From positions 2,076,922 through 2,140,921 of the forward strand of contig CAJINV010000002.1 of the NCBI GenBank assembly GCA_905178155.1: a stretch of 64,000 bases of DNA, written 5' to 3'. Numbering within the stretch: position 1 is the stretch's first letter; the number at the start of each line of letters is the position of its first letter. Position numbers and translations under genes: made by a program. Below, one piece after another: positions 21,901 through 33,900 of this stretch. The DNA comes from Amoebophrya sp. A120 (lineage: Eukaryota; Sar; Dinophyceae; Syndiniales; Amoebophryaceae). A model generated the notes under the pieces. That model was not told the origin of the DNA and did not search any database. It saw only the letters and a list, made by a program, of their open reading frames with translations.

Positions 21901-23638
21901 TTGTTGCCATCTGCCTCGGAACCAGCAGTGCCTCTGCTGCCATCCGAAATCCTCTGCGACGCCGACGCCTCGCCGCGGACGGGCCCCATGGCCGTGTTCC
22001 GCGGGCTTTTTCCCACCAACACGGTGCCCCGAGAGAGAACCGACATTCGTGGATCATAACCAGCACCCGGAAGATCTCCACTCTTCTGTCGGATTTGTTG
22101 TGCGGTTTCCCTAGGATCCGGCAACATGCTACCTCGAGACATAGCCGTGAAACGCGGGTCTAAATATTGTTCACGTTTATCAGCAGCTCCTGCGCTCTTT
22201 TTTGCGCTTTGTTCCGCTTCTACTGCGATTGCTGCGGTGGCTCGTTTCAGCTCCGCCATCTTTTTCGCCTGCTCGTTGTCTATCTGGATGCTTTTTTTGT
22301 TCCGAATAGCCGCTTTCACCACCGAAATGAAGTTCGGCTTCTCGCCCCGCGCGATGGCATTTTTCTCCTTCAGAAGTGACAGCGCGTTGCTCCATCCCTG
22401 GCGACCAGCGGACCGGTTGGAAGAGGCTTTGGAGCTGGCAGAGTCTTCACTCCGCGGGCTGTTGCTGGGAGATATCTCCTTTTTCACGAAGTCCAATCCC
22501 TTCTCCAACTGCTGTAAGTTGCTTGTTTTAGTTTTGTTTTGCGAGTTGTGCATCATGCCCATCTGTTTTTCCATTTGAATTTCTTCTTCGATATCCTGTT
22601 TCGCATGCGAAATAATCTCGAACTTCAGCGGAGGAACGGGGGAGAGACTTGAGGCCTTTTTCGTGAGTCTGTCCAATTCATCTAGCTCACCACTGCTCAG
22701 CGATACCGGTGTTACACCAGCCGCATTGTCGCTGTTTTGGATTTCTTCTTCATCAACCTGATTCGAGGGAATGATTCTTTCCGCGCCCTCCGGGCTTTCC
22801 TCGTGCTCTTGAAGTTGTTCTGCGACTTTTTCATTTTCCTGCCCCGAATCAGATTCCTTGGTCGTGAAACTCATGTGCAACTGGTCATGGGCAGAACTCG
22901 GGGAGGGGGAACTGGCTCTGGCAGGCACTGGATCAGTCTTGGTGCTTGTGCTGGCTTTCCCAGTTGTAATTATCCCATGATCAGCTGAGTTCTCCCCCTC
23001 CCCTACTTTCACATTCTGAGCAACAGTAGCACTACTGCTTTTGACCTGCAGGACCATCTGCTCGTCGTCGCGGTTGTTGTGGTCAACCAGGTATCAAATG
23101 CAAAAATGTCTGGGTCTGGAAGAATGCAGATTTTTGTCATGTTGTTTTTGCATGACACAAAATGTCTGTCATAGAAGCCCTAGCATCACAGATTTCGGGA
23201 AGCTTCCGCATTGCTCAATCCGCATGACAAATTCTCCATTTTGGTGACAAGAAGTGGGCGCCTTTTGCTCTCCATGCATGAGAGATTTGTCTGTGTTGTG
23301 AAATGCGCATCACAAGTTCGCATCCTTCCAGACCCAGACATTTTTACATTTGATACCATGTGGTGCCCATCCTGCTCCAACAGCCCATCGCGATCCAGGC
23401 TGGCGCTTTTCGTCTTATGGTTCAAAGGGTCCTCTGACAATAATGGACTTCTGGTACTGTGTTTTTTCTGTTGATGGTGTTGGCCATCATCAACATTTTC
23501 TGCTATTCCTGTCGGCTCCTGCTCAGGTCGTTGTGCGGCATTGGTTTCATCAGGTTCGCCCTGGGCGTGGAAAGGCACTGCCTGTCCGTGCTGTCCCTCC
23601 TGTTCCTCCGCCCCCGGAGGGGCGATTTGCTTACCCAT
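9987..23638 (-). CDS. Giant IQ-motif repeat protein, about 3,760 aa
   Basis: Not a named family. Exons: 23638-23356, 23091-20855, 20593-20052, 19787-14895, 14615-12510 and 11228-9987. With four 5-bp target copies removed and the large insertion 11229-12509 taken out, the total is 11,283 nt, exactly 3,761 codons with the stop. The start is ATG 23638 (MGKQIAPPG). Visible internal repeats are: a module with W-x-x-A-D-x-D-T-x-R-R-x-R-L-x-Y-R-D at about residues 835-1015 and again at 1445-1610; six or more basic VRL[YFH]xR[GK]SK motifs; several helical segments of the ELVSDFxRGLN kind or their CxxxIxxxxxxxGCG variant; four calmodulin-type IQ motifs (pattern IQANF[RK]GxxxRK) at about 3180-3270; and four C-terminal repeats LSPRxLDxEIAEMxxExxDxARPKxHF at about 3465-3700. 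The rest is Ser/Thr/Ala/Gln-rich and probably disordered. Calmodulin binding follows from the IQ motifs; a cytoskeletal or scaffold role is inference. Confidence 0.75.
11229..12577. mobile_element. Large insertion with inverted ends, flanked by about 75-bp exon duplications
   Basis: The inserted body (about 11308-12506) has imperfect inverted ends: CGTTAGCATGAGAAGTGGTG at 11323-11342 mirrors sequence at 12464-12489, and both arms run on into TGAATTT...GCATGAC. Coding sequence QTPRPAFWQD...FGKMSA(A/S)DQ is present on both sides (11229-11308 and 12510-12577). The left copy has an extra 12 bp. The body is rich in A, C and G on the plus strand and has no protein-like frame. Using one copy of the duplicated exon keeps the frame open (the excised 1,281 bp is divisible by three). 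Confidence 0.7.
14616..14894. mobile_element. Introner element C-1 (279 bp)
   Basis: Family C ends: CTGAGTAAAAACGTCCCCAC on the left and its inverse GTGGGTACATTTTTACTCAG on the right, with outer TATC/GATA. Perfect target duplication TGCAT (14611-14615, 14895-14899). Excision gives ...LEMHEQVRK... in frame. Confidence 0.92.
19788..20051. mobile_element. Introner element B-2 (264 bp)
   Basis: Ends TATCAACTGTAAAAATGTCT and inverse (AGACATTTTTACATTTGATA). Target copies TCTGC (19783-19787) and TCTGT (20052-20056), 4/5. Excision gives ...TEEQKEAN... in frame. Confidence 0.9.
20594..20854. mobile_element. Introner element B-3 (261 bp)
   Basis: Ends TATCAATTGCAAATATGTCT and inverse. Perfect target duplication TCAGC (20589-20593, 20855-20859). 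Excision gives ...NRLTKFWGS... in frame. Confidence 0.92.
23092..23355. mobile_element. Introner element B-4 (264 bp)
   Basis: Ends TATCAAATGCAAAAATGTCT and inverse. Target copies CCAGG (23087-23091) and CCATG (23356-23360), 4/5. Excision gives ...HHMVDHNN... in frame. Confidence 0.9.
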
Positions 23639-24931
23639 AGATGAAGCTATCTGCTTGTCTTGGTACTACGCTATTTGAGGAGCGATCGCCGGTGGATTTA
23701 TTTGATTTTCCACGGAAGGAGGGTCCTCGTAGAAAACATGATGATCGTATAACAAGTACAACATTCTGTTTTCGTATGTTGGGATCCAACGAGTACGAGT
23801 TCTGTAAGAATCGGGTAGTGAATAACTTTTACTCGAACAAAGTGGTATTATTTTTTCGTGCTTGGGGGCCGCTAGCCTGGAGTTGAGAAAGAGAAAAAGC
23901 ATAGAGGTGGCCTAAAATATTTTTTTTCGAACGAAAAAGTCCACCTACGACCTAGAAAAAGCAGGCATGACACAGCCAGAAGGTTTTTTTTTTGCACGCA
24001 ACAGGCGAATGTGAACGAATCTGCAACAGCTGCGTTGTTAATGCAGCGACCGAAGGAGTTGCGATGTCAAAAATTAAAATTTTGCACGAAACCGATTTCT
24101 TTCAGTTTCAGCCATCACATGGCCTTTACCGATTCTTTCTTGTTTTGCACGATAAGTTTTGTAGCTCAAAAAGGAACGCACCGCTTCATTCACACAGACA
24201 TACTACATACACAGGAGCTGTAAAGAGGTGATTGTCCACTTCTCCTTGCTCTGCGGACCGACATCATAAAGCAATTTTCATCTTTTCACTCGAACACAAC
24301 CGCCTCCTGCTTGAGCGTTGTCGCAACAAACCCTTGCATTGGATGGAAGAATTTCAAGTGATAAACGGGGGGAAGGTCGCGCCATGTTGATCAGCAGCAC
24401 AATGCATTGTGTCTACTTCAAAGATGAAACTGTCTCATGACCCCTTCTACTTATTTCCTAGTACGTGCTCGCTGCGCTTGAAGGATCATCGGCACAAGTT
24501 GTGCAATAGCATGCGAAATTTTTATGTTCGCAGAAAAGCTGCTGCTCAAAATGTACTACTGGTGTCGTGGTCGCTGCGAGCGATCTCAAGGTAAAAATTG
24601 TTCAACTAGTAAGCTGTAGAGGGGTCTAGTGCTAGCGGGCTGAACAAAATCATGACATGAATGTGACTGTCTTCTGTGGGGAAACAGAAGAAAAGATCAG
24701 GTCGTTGCTTCAGCTTCTATTTCTAAGTTATATGATGAGGATAGATATAGATAACAAAACGCTACACAGTCTAGTAGTGAACAATGGAAAGTGAATGTGA
24801 ATGCAAAAAAAAAAGTGATGTGTAGTAACTAGGGTTAGATCTAAAAAAGTTCCTGCGCTACGTCATGTGAGAAAGGAAAAGAACGAAAGGTCAAAAAAAG
24901 CAGAAGCAAGGTTTAAAGTTCCATTTTGTTG
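23639..24931. other. Intergenic spacer, no gene seen
   Basis: About 1.3 kb with short A-tracts and no coding-like frame, lying upstream of the giant gene and downstream of the next gene's stop. No introner ends and no tRNA-like fold were recognised. Confidence 0.45.
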
Positions 24932-27900
24932 TCACTGGTAGAACCCGCCCTTGCCTTTGTCCTTTCCGCCCTTGCCACTTTTCATCCCCCACGACTGTTG
25001 GCCATACTGATACGACGACACAGGACTATGATAATTCGACGCATAAGTAGGAGAGTTGGCACTTCCTTCGTTCCTTCGGGCAGATTTTCCACCTTTCTTG
25101 GAAGAAGACGTGCCTGCTCCGTAAGAGTTGTACGATGTTCCAGTTCCTTTCCCGCCTTTATTTCCGTAGGAATTATTGACGGCCGCTGAGGGAGCCCGAG
25201 CATTCGTACTTCGGGTGCTCTCGTTGCTTGTCCTCCTGGTAGTAGCCGAAGCTGTTGTAGTCGACACAGCAGGAGCTGCGGCAACCACTGCGACCTGCTC
25301 CGGCAAAGAACCTAGCATCGTCTGTCCGGCCCCCGGAGGCAAAAAGCTACCCGACGTTCTGTCCGTTGGAGGTGCCATCGATGCATAATTGTTGCCGTTA
25401 TACGTGGAGGAGCTTGCTGGATTTGTGTTTCTCGTCGTCCCTGTGGTAGGACCACTTGAAGACCCCGCTGGTACTACACTTGTTCCGGCTGCGGCGTTCT
25501 GTGTCGCAAATGGAGTAGTAGTTGTTGATGAATTCGTTCCCGCAGTGGTCCTTGGCACTGCGTTCGTTGCATACGGGGTGTTCACGTGCATTGCCGTCGG
25601 CGTTTGGCCCATCAGAATTTGGCTCCGAGACGAGGATGTCGTGTCGGTACTTCTAGAGGTCGATGTCACGACAGTGGAATTCGAATTCTTGTTGTCGTTG
25701 TCCTGCGTACTAGTAGAAGTTTTGTTAATGACAGACTCCCCGCCGATAGCCACGGATTTCTGTTTCGTCCCACCGCTGACAAACTGCGATGGCTTCACGT
25801 CGAAAGAGAGCTTCTCACTGTTTGTGATGTCACCCGTCAGCAAGCTTTCCGTGTAAATGGCCCTTTCTGCAGGAGCTTGTGGTTGTGGGGGTAAAGTCGT
25901 CTGGTTCGAGGGCCTTATTTTTGATGTAGAAGATGCTGCGCTAGTAGCTCCACCTGGGCCCCCGCTGTTGTTGCTTTCACCTGCATTGTTCATGCTTACG
26001 CTTACCACCCGGATTCCACCAGCATCGGATGTAGTTCTTCTTGATGTTGAATCTTGCGTCATATTGGTTTTCCGCGAGAAATCTGTGTGATCGGCGACGA
26101 CTGGGGGTGGCAAATCGAAAATCTGCCCCGACTTCGGGATATTCGGATTTAACGTAATCGAAGTCACCGCGCTCAATCCGCTCTCCAAGCTTCTTCGTTC
26201 TTTATCCACAAGAGCCACCGACGGCGTCGCCGTCGCGCGGCTTAAACCCGAATCCCGAGTAAACCGGTACCCCGCATCCCGCGTCGGGTCCGCCCCGTGC
26301 TTATCCTGCGCAAAAGTATCGCACTTGCACTTGCAGTAATGGTACTCGCAGTCATGCATTACAAACTTCCCTCTTAATCTGAATCCGCATTACAAACTCC
26401 ATTCTTCTTGCTGAGGGAATTTGTCATCATGCGAATTAAAATTATACTAGTACGATGCTTTTGCATTTCATAGTGCTCGATCGGCGGCCACGCGGACGCA
26501 TCTGTCGGGCCGAGCGGGCCGGTGGGGATTTGCATAATCGTGTTCCGATTCACGTCAAACATGCGGTAAACCTGGACAAACACCCGATTCCAGAGCCAGA
26601 AATCGAACTCGGCATTCTCCCGGAATTGTTTTTCCGTTTCCGTTTCGTTCTCGTGCTTATCGTGATCGGTGGAGATATTGCTGTTACTCGAAACCGCAGA
26701 GGCGTTGGAGGAATAATTTGCGGCTGGAGATGAGAGAAGATTCTTCGGGTTGTTGTCCCTTTTCTTCCTCAACTCTTGCAACGTCTTCTGCCCACCCGCG
26801 TGTTGCTGCGCGCGCTGCAGTAACTCCTTCGCCCGGTTGTGGTGCCCGAGTTCCCCCTCAACAGTACCAATTTCCCCCTCGGGAAAATTCTCAATCTCGC
26901 CTTCGGAGTTCAATTGGTTCAACACCTCACCCTCGTGTGTTTCGTTTGATGGACCATACGTGTACTTTCCTCCTTTCAACAGAACCTCTTCATGACTCAC
27001 ATCGCTTCTGCGCGAGGAACTGATCCTTCTGCTACTGTGCTTCTCAGTACTGCTATCAGTTTGACTTGTCATGTGGCTGGTAGCATAGTGACTGGTAGGG
27101 TAACGCATGTTGTGCGGTCCATTGGCCGCGAGGGTCTGGAACGCGCCCAAGTCCATCACGTGAAGCTCAGCGGGCGCATCGCCACTGCTGCTCCGCACGA
27201 TGTTGTGCTCATACTCAATCACCTCGCCTTCAGCGTGTGGTTGTGCTGCTGCTAAGGGGAAGTCGACCTCGAGAAAGCTGCTCATGCTGGAGTTCGGGCC
27301 ACCTGGGTTAATCACGATCACTTGGTCATCCGTTTCGTTGGAAGCGCCAGTTTTCCGAGTGCCAGCACCTTGCTGTTGCTGCGAGGACGCAACTCCTCCT
27401 GCAGCATTCTGTGCTGAAGATGCACCCGCCCCGGCGACTCCGCCAGTTGCAGAAGAATTATCACCCACGACCACGGTACTAGCCGCCGCCACCAGGTCTC
27501 GTGCGAGACTAAGTTTTTCACCGCTTAAGGTTCCTTTCTTCTGCAGCTGCATAGCAGAACTTGTGTAGTTCTGTGGGAATTTGCTGGAGGAAGGGCCTTC
27601 CTTCGGATTGTAGCTCGAGGAAACTCCACTTTGCTCCGTATCCGCGTCGGAGGTTGTTGTATCCGGGAGAAGATTTTGATTTTGCTGCTGTTGTAACGGT
27701 TCTTGACCCGTCACGCTCACTTTGACTCCCGGCGCGGTTTGCACGATGGCGGTGGGAGATGAGAGCGCGGCTGGTGACGTTGTCCTACTCATGGTAGAAG
27801 CTTGCTTTACATGATCAGACGCGGCACGAGAAGCCGAAGATATGTGGGTCATATCCGACTTTCTGCTAATACTATCCCTGGTCGGCGCAGCTCCGCTTGT

Positions 27901-30900
27901 GTGCATGAAGAACCCCATTTCGCGTAATTGCTTCAAGTCGGAGCTATTTTCGATCTGCAATAAAGTGTTGCTACGTATCCCGAGATTGAGACTGCTGGTG
28001 TCGCGACCTCCGGACTTGTTACTTCCTTTCATCGCCTTTACCATGGCAGAATTCCGTTTCGCCACGCTTTTCGCAAAAGCAGGACTAAAACTCATTTCCT
28101 CGACCAACATCCTCTGCAGCATCTCGCTCGTCGCTGCGTACTTCATCTTCATTTCGTAAACCTCCGCCGGCCCGGTGCCGGACGATGCCATGATCCGCAT
28201 CAAGTGCTGCGTGGTTAAAGCGCGGAACTGGAGCTTCTTATCCAAATTCTCCATCTCCGCACTAAATGCTTTATGCGACACCGGGAGAGAGCCGGAAGGT
28301 GGTTTTATCAAGAAAATTCTCTCCAACACCAACTTCCTTAAATGAAACACCCTCTGCCTCTCCCCCTGCCCGAACAACTTCGGGTCCGTTTGCTCATTCA
28401 ACACGTTCCAAAATTTCATCGCTTCGTAATCCGATTTCGACACGGTGGAGGTCGACTCATCCGTGGGCGCGACGGAGGAAGCCATTTGGTGCGCGATTCG
28501 TTTGTATCAACTGTAAAAATGTCTGGGTCTGGAAGAATTCATGTTTGTCATGCTTGTCTGGCATGACTCTTAAATCTGTCATGCACGTTGCCCAAGAGCT
28601 GCGTTTTTCTGTGATGCAGAAGCGCAGTTTGTCATGCAGAATAGGCAACACATAGGAGCTCAGAAACTTGTCATGCTGAGCCAGCATTTGTAGCCTCATC
28701 ATGAGACGCTACCCAGCATCACAAGTTCCCAGACCCAGACATTTTTACATTTGGTAGTTTCGAAAACGCGGGTGAGAAAGTTCCGATGAACTTCAACGCT
28801 GCCGTTTGGAGAAAAATCGCGAGTTGCTTGTTCTTGATCTTCTCCTTGAAGAAGCCAAACTGCTGCGAAGCGTTCGTGGTGAGCAGTTTCTCGATCATCC
28901 CGGTAATTTCCCCCGCAGCTAATGCGAGTTGGAGAGGCGTGTCGCTCTCCGAGCTCCGCGGCCCAGTATGCACTGCAAAAGTATCGTACTCGTAGTAATC
29001 GCAGTCATGCATTCGCATTACAAAGAAGAAAAGTGATGCGCACCCGTTCCGAAAATGTTGAAAGTTCAAAATTGAAAGCAAACCCACGCTGAAACTTCTG
29101 AAAGAAAAGGAAGGAAAGAAATTGCTACCCTAACTCAATCCGATGCGAGAAAAGAAGACTTCTTTATAGTGAAACAGCTGCAGGCCGCATGCTAGTAGGT
29201 CTTAGACTTTCTAAGGTTTAGGTCGACGCTCAAGGCCCTAAGAGTAGTACTACTGCGCTAAGAAATAAAGAAGAACGACGGAGCTGCTGGATTTTAGTTT
29301 TTTCCCCCATACTGAGTGGAGCGCGTTCACCCTTGTAGTAATTACAATTACGCACTATGACTATATGGCACGTCGTAGCCTCTCGCTCCGTCCTGTAGAT
29401 TGTATGCGCATAAGTAGATATCCGTAGCGTTCATAGTGATGAGCCCTAGGGAGACCCTACGGAGTAATAAAGTTGCTTTATAAGTCGAGCCGCTAATAGG
29501 AATGGGGGCGCTCAAAATCATGGCACTGCTAGCGGATTGAGATAAGGGGCAGAAGTAGTTGGGAGCATTTTAGGAGACGCCGGGGCACATATCCGGCGGG
29601 TGTCGGGCTACGTACCACACCCACAGTAGCCCACCAGCAAGACAAAAGCCGTGAAGCAGAAGCGAAGGGGCAGAGCGGCAAAGCAAGCACGGCGACGATC
29701 ACACCGGGGAGGCATCAGTGACAATTTTGCCAAGGCATCACGCAACTGAGAAGAGACGCGGACGGGTGCACTTTTTACATGACAAAGAAGAAAAGTGACG
29801 CGCACCCGTTCCGAAAATGTTGAAAGTTCAAAATTGAAAGCAAACCCACGCTGAAACTTCTGAAAGAAAAGGAAGGAAAGAAATTGCTACCCTAACTCAA
29901 TCCGATGCGAGAAAAGAAGACTTCTTTATAGTGAAACAGCTGCAGGCCGCATGCTAGTAGGTCTTAGACTTTCTAAGGTTTAGGTCGACGCTCAAGGCCC
30001 TAAGAGTAGTACTACTGCGCTAAGAAATAAAGAAGAACGACGGAGCTGCTGGATTTTTGTTTTTTCCCCCATACTGAGTGGAGCGTGTTCACCCTTGTAG
30101 TAATTACAAATTTACCTCTTAACCTAAATCCGCATTACAAATTCCATTTGTCATGCTGAGGGAATTTGTCATGCATTTATACGAGTACGATACTTTTGCA
30201 ATCCATACTCAGCCGTTCCGAGTAACTCTGCTTTGCTCTTCCTGGTATTAGAAACTTTCTCCCCATTCGTCATGAGTTTCAAGATCATCAAGTCGCGGTC
30301 CATCACTCTCTTCTCTTCATCCGACACCGAAGACGGTATCACCCCCGGTGCGTAACTACCATTGTCGAATAACGGTAAAAGATCTTGAAAATCCACGTTC
30401 TTATTAAAGTAACACTCCGCCAATTTCACCGCGGTGAACTCCGAAAACCCGCAAACCCGGTGGAGGTAATCCATCGAGATCGCCATTTCTACCTCTACCG
30501 GGGTTAGTTTCAGCGATTCGATTTCTTGGTGGAAAAGCTGCTGCTGGGAGACGAACGATTTCTGGTTTTTTAGTTGTTCCATCCGTTTCACGTTCACGTA
30601 AACCCACGCACGAAGCTTGTTCCGGAAGGGGACTATACTGTTTTTGTCGGAAAAGAGAAAACCGAATTGGGCCTTCAATTGGATCACTGCGTCAGCTGCA
30701 GGTCCTACGGTATTATTATTGTTGTTGACCGCGACTCTTTGCGCAATCTGCGTCACGTGCGGGAACCCGAGGTCCTTCTTCAGAGTTTCGATATCGCAGT
30801 TCGCGAGTTGCAGAACTGCGTAGTACGTACTGGTTTGACCGTACTAAGGGGAAAAGTTCAAGAATAAGAAAACTGACAAAAAAATCAACACGTGACTCAT

Positions 30901-33900
30901 CGAGGTAAGTTCAGTGCACCTGTGTGCTGTTTTGTTTGCAAATGCTGCTCATCTCATTCTTGAAAAACACGCAACAAGAAAAGGCGGACATAAAAGGTCG
31001 CGCAGGAAATCAAGTCGGACTGCTTTCAGAAACGACTTGCCATGACGCTCCACCTGAAGAAGGTCTTACCTGTGCCGCGACGGGATACCAGACGCAATAA
31101 AATACTGAATAAGCTGACCTACCCAGGGAGGGGGACCCAATGCCCGAACGCCGAGACCCCGGAAACGGACACCATTTCCGGGACACTTTTCGCGCGGACA
31201 CAAAAGGGGCGCCCTTTTCTGGTATTCTTGAAATTTTAACCGCACCTGAGTCGGTCGATTTGGCCAAAATCATGGGGGCCCCCAAATCCCGGATTTGGGA
31301 CCCCTTTGGCTGGACCCCCTTGGTCGTATTCTTGAGATTTTAACCAAGTCCCCGAGCATCATTTTTCAGAACTAGAACACAACTCAACAATTGGGCGCCT
31401 GTGTCGAAGGCAACAGGTGCCCGCCGTGGTGTATTTGGTGGCGGGAGAAAACACGCCGGGCCGCGTGTTCTTGGGTCTCCACTGTAGGCCTGCGTGGAGA
31501 TTGCCAAAGCCGGCGCCTGAGTTTGTTTTTTGTGAATAGTTTCAGCATACTCATATTAGTACTGTTTACAAGAAATGACTCCATGAAGGTAACTAGTTTA
31601 GTGTGTAGAGATTAGCATTCTATTTCCGGGAGGAGAGGGCAAGGCGCCGAGTGCCTAGTGATGTTTTTTTGGTCTCTTGAGTGAAGTCCTAGCAGGGAAA
31701 GGCCCGGCTGTGGAGGCGATGGGATGCTCCGCCACCTGGGGCGACGATATCTGCTGGCTTACCACGTGCTGCCCGACTACCCGGCGATCCTCCCCTGCAA
31801 CCTGGAACCGGGCGCCTGGCTCTGGCACTGCTCCAGGGCCAGGGTTGATTTTTTTGATAAAATTCGTATTCTTGAACTTTTCCCGTTAGTTAGATCCTTC
31901 TTCAGCGTCTCAATATCGCAGTTCGCGAGTTGCAGAACTGCGTAGTATGTACTGGTTTCACCGCCACTCAAGGTGCTCAACAGAGTTGTGCTCATTTGAC
32001 TTTGTTGACTTTGGCGTGCTGCGAGAGAAGACGCGGAAGGTCGAGGTAACAGCTTGATGGCCGGATTGATGATATTACTTGTAGTTTGCGGGGGACCACC
32101 TCCTTCGCTGGTGCCCGGTGGAGGAGGTACAACAGCATTTGTGCCTCCTCCTGCGTTGTTCATCTCTTCGTTGGCTCCACCTGGAGCAGCTGGTGCTGCG
32201 GCTGCTCCCGTTGTGGCCGTCCCAGGAACATTTGTTCCCACTGCACCACCATCTCGACGTCCAGTGTTTGCATTTTTGCCACTATTGCTTCTCAACTCCA
32301 GAAACTTCGCGATCCGCAATGCGCCGCCGGGGGAAAGTAAACACTCTTCCCCGCAAAGAAAGGCCACGCACGCTTCGTAGGACAGTTCTTCTTCAATCTC
32401 GTCATACGCGTCGGCGGGCTCTTCACGTTGAGCAGGATATGGAAGCGTCAGAATCGAAATTGACAAAGTCGAAAAATTTGTGATGCATAAAATCGATACC
32501 AGTTGGAGCCTCAGCCTCCAAGTGGCGCATGACAAATTTCGGGAGCACCCAAATCCAGTCTGTCATGCTGTTTCGACAAAGAAGACTGCTCTCGTCATGC
32601 TACTCTGGCAGCGCGTTGCATACCCCTAAACAGGCTTGCAATCGGTCTCATTTGCCTGCTCCCCAACACAGGCCTTCAGTGCCCTACATTTCACGCATCA
32701 CAAGTTTTTCGATTTTGTCGATTTCGATTCTGACACATCCATACAGGACTCAACATCGGTAAGAAGTCCTGCTCGAAAATCGGTTTAGTGTTTTGATTCA
32801 TGTTCATCTGCGTGTTTTTTGTCATGCTGTTCCGCCTCATGGTGTTGGTATTCATTTGATGTTCCGCGAATAAAAACTTGTCGATCATTTTCGAAGTTTC
32901 CTGCACCGTCAGTAACGGAAACGGGTTCGGCAGTTTATTCGGCCGCTGCGGGTCTAACGCGATGCCCTTGATGTTTTCCAAGTTCGCAAACACCTCCGCT
33001 TCCTCCTTCAACAGCATGTCCAATTTCGTCATGTAAGAGTCTGGTCCACCCCCCTTCGCCGACGAATCTTTCTCCGGTTTTAGAAAAAACAGGTACACGA
33101 GAAAGGCCGCGGCGATCAGCACTGCGATGGCGATGCAGCCCAAAATGTACAAGACCGTTTTATTATTGTCCCCGGAAGATGATGTTGATGAGGGACTTGT
33201 GTCTCCTGGGGGAGCCGTTATTGTTCTGGCTGCGTTATCAGGCACTGCAGCGGGAGGGCCACCGTTTGTCTTATCGTGTAGGTGTACTTTTTTATTCTTC
33301 TTGCCCTCCAGTTCAGAAACTTGGAAAAATGTTTTTGTGCTGGAATCTTCGTTGGAATTCCTGCTCCTGCTGTTGTGATTTTCGTTTGATATTTCGTCGT
33401 CCCCGGGTTGATTTCGTCTCGTATTTTCATCGTTTTCCTCGCCAACAACACCAGCAACATCCACCTGCTGCAGATCATCCACAGGAATTCTATGAGCCGT
33501 TTCTTCTTGTTGCGCGGTACTTCTTCTGCTCGTGGTCCTCTTTTGGCCATCATGCACTTGCAAGTCCGTGTCGTGACTCAGTTGTTCTAATTTTTGCACT
33601 ATGCTTTCCTGGCGCTCCAGCTTTTGGTTTTGCTCCAGCTGCGCAGTGGGAGCGGCTTGGTTCCTGCTCTCCAAGAATTCTCCAGAAGCGGCAAGATCTT
33701 CTTCTTGTGCAGCTTCACCTCTTTCCGTTCTTTCCCGGAGCAGAAGGTCCTGCGCCGACAAAGCTCCTGCTGGGAAAAGATTACCGTCTTCATCCTCCAC
33801 CTTTATTTTGATTTTCGTACTAACGCCGTCTACTTCATCTTGCCCTGATGCTCTGTGACTCGATTTCGATCTTTTGTTGTGCACTTTTTTCTTCCGGTTG

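Larger units (their letters stand above)
29020..30109. mobile_element. Nested element with 328-bp terminal direct repeats
   Basis: Two direct repeats, 29020-29347 and 29782-30109, are offset by exactly 762 bp. By eye they differ at about three positions (GTGATGCG/GTGACGCG, GATTTTAG/GATTTTTG, GCGCGTTC/GCGTGTTC). They bracket 434 bp without coding potential. The layout resembles a miniature LTR element, but the repeats do not begin TG or end CA. ATTACAA is found at both outer edges and could be part of the repeat or a target duplication. Confidence 0.7.
28967..30207. mobile_element. Composite introner A-7 (1,241 bp) carrying a nested element
   Basis: The outer ends are family A: TATGCACTGCAAAAGTATCG at the left, and the right arm at about 30178-30207 ends in GATACTTTTGCAATCCATA. 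Target copies CCCAG (28962-28966) and CTCAG (30208-30212) match 4/5. Normal family A interior resumes at about 30108 (TTTACCTCTTAACC...). Between the arms lies an inserted 1.09-kb sequence, described separately. Removing the entire composite plus one target copy restores the frame as ...TAEPRSSE..., so the whole 1.24 kb must be removed as one intron. Confidence 0.88.

Noticed and set aside
29348-29781. Coding remnant (reverse transcriptase or gag) between the 328-bp repeats
   Set aside because: Only 434 bp and no recognisable motif in any frame. The small open frame at 29608-29805 shows nothing retroviral or transposon-like.
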